Position numbers and translations under genes: made by a program. Of a stretch of DNA of 64,000 nt, positions 47,820-56,625 are shown piece after piece. The notes beneath the pieces are model-generated. The model was not told the DNA's origin and ran no database searches. It saw nothing but the letters and a program-made list of their open reading frames with translations. Positions within the stretch are counted from its first letter, which is position 1, and every line of letters begins with the position of its first letter. The stretch is taken from assembly GCA_031772625.1 (NCBI GenBank), contig CM062804.1, positions 274,505,174-274,569,173 on the forward strand, in the 5' to 3' direction. The DNA is from Pinus tabuliformis. Its lineage: Eukaryota > Streptophyta > Pinopsida > Pinales > Pinaceae.

Positions 47820-48750
47820 TGAAATTGAACCTGGTAAAACGCTGAATATAAATCCTGATTTGACTGATGATGAAAAACATAAATTAATAAAGTTACTCCA
47901 AGCAAACAAAGAGGCATTCGCATGGGACTACACAGACATGAAAGGAATCTCCCATGAATTATGTACTCATCGTATATACATTAAGGAGGGATCCCGACCA
48001 GTCTGTCAACCCCAACGAAGAATGAACCCTAACCTCAGAGAAATTGTGAAGGAGGAACTCCAAAAACTTTTAAATGCAGGATTCATATATCCAATATCTG
48101 ACAGCGAGTGGGTTTCTCCACTCGTAATTGTACCAAAGAAGAATGGGAAATGGCGAGTATGTGTAGACTATAGATCATTAAATAAAGCAACCCAAAAAGA
48201 TCATTTCCCTTTACCTTTTATTGATCAAGTATTGGATAATTTAGCAGGTAAGAAATTCTTCTCATTCTTGGATGGGTTTAGTGGATACAACCAAATCAGG
48301 ATTGCACCCCAGGATCAGGACAAAACCACATTTACCAGCCCATGGGGAACCTTTGCCTATAGAGTACTGCCATTTGGGTTGTGTAATGCTCCAGTGACAT
48401 TTCAGAGAGCGGTGATATGAATCTTTTCTGATATGTTAAACGATTCATTAGAAATATTCATGGATGACTTTACTCCTTATGGTGTGACCTTTGAAGATGC
48501 CCTGCAAAACCTTGAAAAAGTACTTAAGAGGTGCATTGAAGCACACCTCGCTTTAAGCACTGAAAAGTGCCACATGATGATGAATCAGGGCATTGTATTA
48601 GGTCATTTCATTTCATTTTTAGGAATCCAAGTCGACCTAGCTAAGATTCAGGTGATTCAGAACCTTCCTATCCCCAAAACACAAACGGAGGTGAGAAGTT
48701 TTTTAGGACATGCCGGATATTACAGAAGATTTATTAAGGATTTTTCTAAA
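47820..48750 (+). pseudogene. Reverse transcriptase of element B
   Basis: Complete set of Ty3/gypsy RT blocks: AFAWDYTDMKGISHELCTHR, PLVIVPKKNGKWRVCVDYRS, KDHFPLPFIDQVLDNLAGKK, FLDGFSGYNQIRIAP, TTFTSPWGTFAYRVLPFGLC, and the catalytic EIFMDDFTPYG with Asp codons at 48,463-48,468. A TGA at 48,418-48,420, between the GLCNAP block and the catalytic motif, splits the domain; the frame is otherwise intact. A single C-to-T (CGA to TGA) would explain it. It copies element RNA into DNA in the particle. Confidence 0.95.
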
Positions 48751-49280
48751 ATAGCTTCTCCTTTGTTTGTGTTATTAATGAAAAATGCTGAATTCAAGTG
48801 GACTGATGACTGTGAGACTGCATTCAATAAACTTAAGCATCAGTTGTCCACAGCTCCTATTTTGAGAGGACCTGATTGGGCATTACCCTTTCACATTTCC
48901 TCTGATGCCTCAGACACGGCAATTGGAGCTGTCCTAGGTCAGGAAGAAAACAATCTCCCCTATGCTATCTATTTCATTAGCAAAAACATGACACCAGCTG
49001 AGTTAAATTATACAGTAACTGAGAAAGAATTTTTAGCAGTTATTTATGCTATTAATAAATTTCGGCATTATATTACTGGCTATACTACCTTTGTGCATAC
49101 TGACCACTCGGCCATCAAGTATTTAATGAATAAATCAATTAATAATGCTCGAGTCACCAGGTGGTTATTACTATTACAGGAATTTGATATCACAATTGTA
49201 GATAGGCCAGGAAAAGAAAATGTAGTTGCTGATTTTCTTTCTCGTTTAAAAACCAATGAAAATGTTCCAGTAGATGATTC
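48751..49280 (+). pseudogene. RNase H of element B
   Basis: Within the 740-codon open stretch 48,433-50,655. LPFHISSDASDTAIGAVLGQ gives the first catalytic Asp (about 48,904), ELNYTVTEKEFLAVIYAINK the Glu, and TFVHTDHSAIKYLMNK the next Asp. VTRWLLLLQEFDITIVDRPG and ENVVADFLSRL close the domain, as usual for Ty3/gypsy. All visible catalytic residues are present, unlike in A, where the HTDH Asp is lost. Confidence 0.93.
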
Positions 49281-50655
49281 TTTTCCTGATGAGTATCTAT
49301 TTGCAGTATCTGCTCACTCACCTTGGTATGCAGACATTGCCAATTACCTAGTTGCAGGAAAATTACCATCACACCTATCACACAGAGAAAGAAGGAAGAT
49401 CATCCAGCAAAGTGCTAGGTACAGCTGGATAAGCGGGTGTCTATTCCATATAGGAATAGATCAAGAAATCAGGAGATGCATTGGGGAAGATGAGATTTAC
49501 GATATAATGAAAGCTTGTCACGATGGTCCTTGTGGAGGACATTTTGCAGATAAAAGAACAGCTCACAAGGTGCTTAGAATGGGTTATTACTGGCCATCAC
49601 TTTTTAAAGATGCTAAAAAATATGTGAAGGCTTGTGACAGCTGCCAAAGAATGGGCCAGCCCAACCATAGGGATGAAATGCCACTCAACCCCCAGGTAAC
49701 TCTCGAACCCTTTGAGAAATGGGCATTAGATTTTGTAGGTCCCATTAATCCTCCATCCAATCAAAGAGTTTACATTTTAGTATGCACAGATTACATGACT
49801 AAATGGGTAGAGGCCAAAGCACTCATTAAAGCTAATGAAGAAGCAGTACTAACATTCCTATTTGAAGAAATCTTTGTTAGATTTGGACTACCCAGAGAAT
49901 TAGTCACTGATGGAGGATCTCCTTTTAATTCTCAAGGTTTCAAAGATACGCTTCAGAAATATCATATCAAGCATAAGATGACCACACCTTACCACCCCCA
50001 AGCAAATGGGCAGGTGGAAAGCACAAATAAGGTCATAGAAGCTATCTTAACAAAAACAATAAAGGAGAATAGAAGGGACTGGTTTCAGCGTTTGTCCGAG
50101 GCTCTTTGGGCCTACAGAACCACTTGGAGAAACACAACAGGATTTTCACCCTATGAATTGGTTTTTGGAAAGAATGTTATTTTTCCTGTAGAATTTGAAA
50201 TTAAAACCTTAAGAACTGCCTTAGCTGTTAACCTTGATTTAACTGATGCACAGACAGCCAGGTTGCAGCAGTTGCAGGAACTGGACGAGAAAAGACTGGA
50301 TGCCGTCCACCAAACAACTATGATACAGCAACAAAGGAGCAGATGGCATGACAGAACCATTAAGCAAAAGCAGTTCCAAAAAGGTAACTGGGCTCTACTT
50401 TATGATTCACGTTTCGAGAACTTTCAAGGGAAGCTGAGAACAAGATGGCTGGGACCGTATGAAGTGGATACTGTTTTCCCAAATGGAACGGTTAGATTAT
50501 TAACAATTGATGGAAGCAGAACACCACTGTTAGTGAATGGCTACCGACTTCGGTTGTATCAGCGGCCGGTTTCGAAAGAGGACTTTAAAGCCACTTGCAT
50601 GGCAATAAAACAGTATTCTTTTCCAGGGGAACTTGCTGTCCCTCAAAGCACTTGA
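49281..50655 (+). pseudogene. Integrase of element B, DD(35)E with GPY module
   Basis: The zinc domain has HDGPCGGHF and CDSCQRMG. The catalytic residues are Asp in ALDFVGPINPP (49,729-49,731), Asp in LVTDGGSPFNS (49,909-49,911) and Glu in NGQVESTNKV (50,017-50,019), giving D-X59-D-X35-E spacing. ALWAYRTTWRNTTGFSPYEL and the GPY module KLRTRWLGPYEV follow. No chromodomain is present, consistent with a non-chromovirus. The protein ends at the TGA at 50,653. The coding is uninterrupted in this part, so it might still be translated from a suitable RNA, but it lies downstream of two stops in the polyprotein. Confidence 0.95.
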
Positions 50656-51599
50656 ATTTCTATTATTTATGTAATTTTTAGGATTAGACATTTTTTTAGG
50701 AACTAATAAATCCTGCCAAGGATTGCAATAATATATTTCGAGATTTTGCAGATGCAGCATGGGGAAGTAGCTGAGAGAAAAGGCTTCAAAAGGAATTACT
50801 GAGCAGACTCTGAATTCCTGTTGCTGCAACACCATTTCTTGTTGCTGCAACACCATTTCATGTTGCTGCAACACCATTTCCTGTTGCTGCAACACCATTT
50901 CCTGTTGCTGCAACACCATTTCCCGTGGCTGCAACACCATGTTGCTACGGCATTATCCCCGTTGCTGCAACACCACTTCCCGTTGTCCCAACATTATTCC
51001 TGTTGCTGTAACACTAGTTCCATTACTCCAGCACATTCCCCGCTTTTACAAACGTTTCCCCCTAATCGCAGCTGCCCAATGGTTATTCTCTGTTGCTGCA
51101 ACACCAATCTTGGTGCCACGATATTGCTTCCTGATCCGAAATATCCTTTCCACACGAAATATACCACCGTTCGTGATGATTACAGTACCTCACCGTCACT
51201 TCCCGTCATTATCATTATAAATCACCCATATTCCCGTGCTTTCAGATCTGCGGTAATGATTATAATTTGACAGCAGACGAGAAAAGACTTTTTGACGCAG
51301 CGATCAAAAAAGGTAAAGGACGAAGGTACGCACGTTTATGAATAAGCATTAAATAATAGATAAGCGGAAAAAGGTTGATAGGTCCATCAAATGATTGCAT
51401 TCCCAATCATATCATTCACATGTAGGAAGGGGGGGGTTACCAAAGCAATTTCCATAATGGTAAACCACGCCAACCACTGCCACCCTTAATTCTCCCGGTT
51501 GTATGTAAAAACTACAGCATGTTACCATTTGTGATGTATACTCTGAGTTGAAATCGGTAGCTCGGCCCCGAATTCTGAAGATTTACCGAGACAAGAGCC
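50656..51599 (+). other. Spacer between pol and ORF-X of element B
   Basis: About 0.95 kb without conserved coding. It holds the 21-bp hairpin array and, at 51,230-51,245, a splice-acceptor-like CCCGTGCTTTCAG followed by ATCTG, comparable to GTTGCAG-ATCGG in element A. Confidence 0.6.
50820..51025. repeat. Tandem hairpin repeat, 21-bp period, about 10 copies
   Basis: The unit is GTTGCTGCAACACCATTTCC. GTTGC and GCAAC form an inverted repeat around one base. Starts are at 50,820, 50,841, 50,862, 50,883, 50,904 and 50,925, exactly 21 bp apart, with more degenerate copies to about 51,025. The Gln-rich peptide repeat on the minus strand is a by-product. Confidence 0.95.
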
Positions 51600-52322
51600 A
51601 TGGGAGGAACCCTCATCACTCATGAACCAGGCACGACAGCAGTTCTGGAGCTCTTTCCGGAAATTTACCAAATTTTCTTGCAAGCTGGATGGATAGAATA
51701 TTTCAGGAGACTTTCAGACTTTGACGAGCAGCAAGTCCTGGAATTCACATGCAATTTGACAGAAGGATTCTCTGTCGTCCAAGGAATTCAAGTTCCGGTT
51801 ACGGAAGAATTCATCGCCGAAGTCACCGGACTCCCAGCCACTGGTACAAGGTGGTTCAGTAGGAAGCACCTGATTCTGAACGCGCAACGAGACTTTCTCC
51901 GTCCGGGCGAGGAAGTAGAAACCAAGGGCAGAGGTGTAGCATTGCGGTCGTTACCTCAACCATGGCCAAGAGTCGCTGAATTCGTCAAGCAGTATCTGAC
52001 ATGCGAAGGTCGTTACCAGGTAATCTACCAGCACGACTTCGTCCTGTTAAATCACTTAAGAAATGGTCAATTATTGAACATGCCATATTATTTGCTGGGT
52101 TGTCTTAAAAATATGGCACGATATGCTATGAAAGCGAAGAATCCAGCTCTCTCCCTAAAACACCATCGCCTAATCCAACTACTGATTAACAGAGCTCTTC
52201 CTCTGAACATCCCTCCACCCCCTATTAATCCCCATCCGGAGGAAAGAATTCCACAGCCTGTGCAGGGTAGTCCTCATCAAGAAGAGGAAACTCATCATCA
52301 AGCTGAGGACACACCTCAGTGA
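51600..52322 (+). pseudogene. ORF-X of element B, N-terminal domain
   Basis: 240 codons from the ATG at 51,600, the first part of a single 1,151-codon frame ending at 55,055. Residues 1-200 look globular: ELFPEIYQIFLQAGWIEYFR, QQVLEFTCNLTEGFSVVQGI, VPVTEEFIAEVTGLPATGTR, then LIQLLINRALPLNIPPPP. The pattern 'EF..NL...VVQG..V.VT...I.E..GLPATG' resembles the 'putative plant transposon protein' type of domain found in many plant retroelement accessory frames; this is from memory and needs a profile search. No signal peptide or membrane segment. A TGA at 52,320 interrupts the frame after a His/Glu-rich stretch. Confidence 0.75.
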
Positions 52323-54092
52323 GACCAGGAGCCTCCTCAACAAACGGACGACACCACTGAGCAAACCCCTTTGGAAAACCCTCAGCAAACAGAGCATATT
52401 CCCGAACAACCCCAGCAAACACCTCTGCATGTTACAGAAAATGAACAAGCAGCAGCGGAATTAACCATGTCTCCCAAAATAACCAATTCTCCCGCCCCCA
52501 TACTCAGTATCTCTACTGATGATTCCGACGATAATATCCCAATTACGCAGCTTAAATGAAAAATGCAGCAGGCAAAGAAAACCCCAGTAAAAAGAAGAAG
52601 AACGAGGGTTTCAACCAAAGCACCCACCACCCCGACTACTGTTCCGACCTCAAGAGCCAGTAGGAAGAGAAAAACACCTCAATTCCCTGCCTTTTTACCA
52701 AAACGAAAATCGGCAGTAGTTGGATCCCCTAATTCCTCCAGCTCACCATCCATTGCTTTAAAACCCCGCACTCCAGCCACTCCTCGAAACCCCTCTCCCT
52801 CACCCACAGAGGCTGAGATGCAGAGCGTTCATAGCTTCGTGGCATCATATATTAAGATAGCTGATACACAAGAACGAGCTGCCGACACCCAGAATGATAG
52901 TGAGCAAGTGGCTGCAACACAAGAACCAGCCACTACCCCAGGTGACACACAAGAACCACCTGTGGGAAATATTGATCAAATTGACGTAGCAGAACCTCTG
53001 CCTCCACTGGAATCTACTGTCTCACAGAATCAGCCTACTATACCCGCCCTGCAAGAAGAAATTGAGTTTCTGAAATCTCATATTCAGGATTACCAGGAAG
53101 AGATAATAAGGATCAGGGAAGCATATCAAGAAGAATTCAGCCTGCATGTTTTAGCAAGAGCAGCGTCGGCAGCAGAGAAAAGCAAAGATATCGAATATCT
53201 GTGTACAAGTTGTGGTGAGATATATGCTCAGGCAGGATATAGGTTAGTGCAAGAACCAATAAAGGAAGCCCCCGCGGCTGAAAATGAAACAAAGGAGTCT
53301 GTTGATGCTGAAGTAAAAATTCCACAATTCTTTGCTGAGACAAAAAGACCTGTTGCTACACAAGAACCAACAGGATCTCTAGAAAAAGTGCAGTCAGAAA
53401 GCCCTGTTGATACACAAGAACCAACAGGAGCTTCAGAAGAAGTGCAGTCAGAAAGCCCTGTTGATACACAAGAACCAACAGGAGCTTCAGCAGAAGTGCA
53501 GTCAGTGAGACCTGTTGCTACACAAGAACCAACATGTCATCCAGAGAACATGCAAGACCAAGACCAGGAACTTACTGACACACAAGAACCAGTAAGTTCA
53601 CCTGAAGTTGCACAAGATCAAGAACTTACTGACACACAAGAACCAGTAAGTTCCTCAGAGGCTGCACAGGAACAAACGAAGGAGCTTCCCGACGTTATCC
53701 AGGAAGAAAAGGAAGAAGAAAACAAGGACTCACCCCGGCCTACCCAGACTATTATGGAAGAAGAAGAAAAAGATACAGATTCACCCCGGCCTGCCCAGAC
53801 TAGCATGGAAGAAGAAGAAAAAGAGACAGATTCACCCTGGTCCACCAAAATCAATCTGGAGAACAATGAATTAGCCCAACAGGAGGAAGAAGCTCTGGTT
53901 AAAGATGAAGAGAGAGATGCTAGATCATCCCAGCCCACTTCAACAGAACAGATGATTCTGGTTGATGCCTGTATACAAACAGAGCTTCCCGCTGTTAGTG
54001 ATGCATGTATAGAAACAGAAAGCTTTCAGGAATTGAAACGTACATGGTGGAGAGAATATCAGCAGTCTCAAGGCAAAGCATTTGAACAATAG
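52323..54092 (+). pseudogene. ORF-X of element B, acidic repeat-rich middle
   Basis: It continues in the same frame after the TGA at 52,320 and contains a TGA at 52,557; 52,563-54,092 is open for 509 codons. A basic patch KKTPVKRRRTRVSTK comes first, then SRKRKTPQ, which could serve as nuclear-localisation signals. A predicted coiled coil LQEEIEFLKSHIQDYQEEII is at about 53,050. The rest is acidic, with a 20-residue repeat (DTQEPTGASEEVQSESPV) at 53,340-53,530 and many TQEP motifs to 53,660, then DSPRPTQTIMEEEEKD-type repeats. It ends at the TAG at 54,090. Confidence 0.75.
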
Positions 54093-55055
54093 AAAGGGAC
54101 CTGGTTTGACCATGCTTATAAGAACTGGGAAGCACTGGAACAGTGTAGGGCCCAGTATAAAGAAATTAAGGAACTAAAACACAGGATGTCCCAGATGTTT
54201 GAGTTATGTCAAAGGATGCTCGCCACAAGGAAACCCTCCTTTAACTATGCCACATTCTTAAGGGAAAGACTTGCATTCATTCAGCTGAAGGCTATCAAAG
54301 AGGGGAGGCGTCATCAAGTGGTCAGAGCAGATCAATTTATGAAGACTTTTGCAGAGGCACCCAAAAGCGACCAAAACCTGCTATGTGAATTGTACCTCCA
54401 TAATGAGGCTGTGTCTGAAGAAAGAAACATGAATATGACACCTGTAGTAGGTGACATACAATTGAGAGCTTTCATCTCCTTTTTGGCGAATCAGCTTACC
54501 TGGCAAAATGCCTATGTCGCAGGCCTCCAAAACGAACAGAATTGTCTTTTGTGGATTCGGTCTGAACCACTGAATGCTGCCACTTTCATTTTACAACACT
54601 TAAAAATGATAGACAATGATGATATGAAGGATCATGTTATGAGACTGCGAACAGAGGTCCTAACAGACTGTCAGCAGTATGTAAAGACCAAAGCATCATT
54701 GGCTGTTAAAGAAAATAAACTATTTTGGGATAACTGCCCCGCAGAAAGGAAAGAATATCACCCGTATAACCCATCAAATCTGCAAGTAGCATTATCAAGG
54801 GTACCTCGGTATGTTGAATGCGTGCAACGTTGTGCTGAGAATTGGATGGGTTACAAATTCAAGTTCCCACTTTTATGGTTGTCGGGTGATCAGTATAAGG
54901 GTCAGTTTGGACTTTCTAACAGAGAAGAGGCAGCAGCATGGAAACATATACGAACTATTTGTGGTTTCAGAGACAAGTTTGATGTTACTCCCTACAGCTA
55001 TTGTCTTAGTAATCTGCATTGTTCGTCCCAGTTCTCCGACTCAGACTCAGAGTAG
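54093..55055 (+). pseudogene. ORF-X of element B, C-terminal domain
   Basis: It continues in frame after the TAG at 54,090; the first ATG is 54,186 (289 codons to the TAG at 55,053). A coiled-coil-like start (EQCRAQYKEIKELKHRMSQM) leads to a globular part: FNYATFLRERLAFIQLKAIK, VVGDIQLRAFISFLANQLTW, CLLWIRSEPLNAATF, VECVQRCAENWMGYKFKFPL. It aligns with the C-terminal part of ORF-X in A (GDIQLQAFISF, WLGYIFRSPIIW). I do not recognise the domain family. There is no transmembrane segment, so an envelope role is not supported. Confidence 0.75.
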
Positions 55056-55087
55056 ACATTGCATGGGGACATGCAATCTCTTCAGTT

Positions 55088-55095
55088 GGGGGGGA
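55088..55095 (+). other. Polypurine tract of element B
   Basis: GGGGGGGA lies immediately before the 3' LTR, the primer for plus-strand DNA. Confidence 0.85.
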
Positions 55096-56439
55096 TGTTG
55101 GGACTCACAATTGACCTATTTTTGACCTTATCTTTTGCCGTATTATTACCCTTTTGCAGTCATAAGTTGAAAGCTTTTATTTTATAATGACATATTAACC
55201 CCAAGGTATGAAGTAACCTTCTGCATATCTATGTTTAATTGTTTATTTCATATTCGTGAATATCTTTATACTTATCCTTGGAAACGCTGACTAAATTGTC
55301 AAATAATTGTCTTAAACTTGCAGGAGTTATAATGTATAGTTGTTGTAACACCAAAAACAGCAACTACGCAGTTGCTGTAACACCAGAAACAGCAACTACG
55401 CAGTTGCTGCAACACCAGAAGCAACAACTTCGTAGTTGCTACAGTCAGCAACAGCAATTACATAAAGCAAGCTATTTTGTAACAGCCACGAACAACAGAT
55501 GGCAGCTATCTAAAGAATCTTGACGTGGCATAATCAAGCGGAAGTCTGAAGAAAGAAGAACACAGTCAGCATGAACAACATGGGGAAATGGCGAAGGAAT
55601 ATGAAGATCCCGAGAAGACGGTCAAAGTCAGTTACCCGCTGTGTAACAGCTAAAGCTCAAGAAAAGAATGTATTATCATACTGTTGTAACAACACTCTGA
55701 ATTGCTTATTTTTGACAAGATGGGTTAACTGAATAGGCTGTAATACTTTATTGTAATAGATGTCTCCTCTATAAAGAGGAGACATCTACATGAAAAAGGG
55801 ATTAGTCGGTGTCTATGGTCAGTCTGTAAGTAGAGATTCTGAGAACATCAGCAAGTCTGAACTCTATTGTATTTTTGGCAGATGAATATAAAATTGTTTT
55901 GAGCACTTAATCCCGTCTTCGTTTTCCTGGGGAATATTGTGAGAGGGACTGGGCCCACCTTCCTCACAAGATTCACCCATTTACTTTCTTGTCAAGTGTG
56001 TAAGTGTGCAGTAGTTTCTTTCTGGTACTCTGTTTGGATTTGATAGCATTACCTCTGGTATTCTTTGTTTTGCTAGTACTCTGTTTCATTAATCACTTGA
56101 GTTTGTTTCTCACCGGTGAATGAGAGTGCAGTGTGCATTAGTAAATCTGATTACAGGGGCAGGTGCTGAACGTCCCCATCTGGAGGATAGGGTCCTGATC
56201 CTCTGCCAACAGAGCATCCATTATTTCGCTTTCCAGATTCGTAGTTTTAATTAATTGCTTTCATCTTAACAAGTACTGTAATGACATAGCGTAAGAATTA
56301 CGTATACTACAACTTTTCGATGCTTTTAGACTTTAAGTACATACAGTACGCAGTGGCCTTTGAAATAAAAGACTTTCCCTGGTTGACAATCAATGTGGTA
56401 CTTGAATGTTTAATTCATAAACAATTCAACTAGCCAACA
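55096..56439 (+). repeat. 3' LTR of element B (1,344 bp)
   Basis: It differs from the 5' LTR by about 22 substitutions and one A in a run near 56,367. The substitutions cluster in the hairpin-repeat segment at about 55,340-55,470. The TATA hairpin (55,758-55,787) is fully conserved. Confidence 0.97.
55758..55787. promoter_or_regulatory. TATA box inside a perfect hairpin, 3' LTR of B
   Basis: The same 13-bp arms and ATAA loop as at 44,340-44,369, with no substitution in either copy. Confidence 0.85.
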
Positions 56440-56444
56440 CCTGC
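56440..56444. other. Target-site duplication of element B, right copy
   Basis: CCTGC, identical to 43,673-43,677. Confidence 0.92.
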
Positions 56445-56598
56445 ACCCGGATATCAAGCCCTGTATGAGATGCCTGAGGGTCAAACAGGCCAGTTCTTTG
56501 ACTACCTAGTCACTTACACGGTTGTAGGCCTCTGCATGAGATTCCTTCTCCAGCCTATTCTCTCACTGCCTTGCATGTCAACTACAACATTTTCATGA
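56445..56598 (+). pseudogene. ORF-X of element A, C-terminal end
   Basis: With B and one target copy removed, the frame broken at 43,677 continues here without a shift (PGYQALYEMPEGQTGQFFDY) and stops at the TGA at 56,596-56,598. It corresponds to the last ~50 residues of ORF-X in B, though the two sequences have diverged strongly. The total length of the A frame would be 987 codons. Confidence 0.7.
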
Positions 56599-56616
56599 GG
56601 GCATGAAACAAGGTAA

Positions 56617-56625
56617 ACAGGGGGG
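56617..56625 (+). other. Polypurine tract of element A
   Basis: ACAGGGGGG directly precedes the 3' LTR start TGCGTGGAG. Confidence 0.75.

Larger units (their letters stand above)
43678..56439 (+). mobile_element. Ty3/gypsy retrotransposon B with ORF-X, nearly complete
   Basis: A 12.8 kb element with LTRs of 1,345 and 1,344 bp, TGTTGGG...CCAACA ends, a perfect 5-bp target duplication CCTGC, a primer site, a polypurine tract and two long frames: gag-pol (45,100-50,655) and ORF-X (51,600-55,055). The LTRs differ at about 22 positions plus one 1-bp indel by eye (about 1.6%), the youngest insertion here. Five in-frame stops (two in gag-pol, three in ORF-X) and no frameshift prevent full translation. 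It is related to element A and belongs, by RT and protease motifs, to the Athila/Tat-like non-chromoviruses. Confidence 0.95.

Noticed and set aside
50530..50940. Gln-rich minus-strand frame of 136 codons
   Set aside because: Its repeats are the reverse complement of the 21-bp array and it overlaps the end of integrase.
51600..55055. ORF-X as an envelope gene
   Set aside because: No signal peptide, transmembrane helix or furin-like site is visible; the middle is acidic and disordered.
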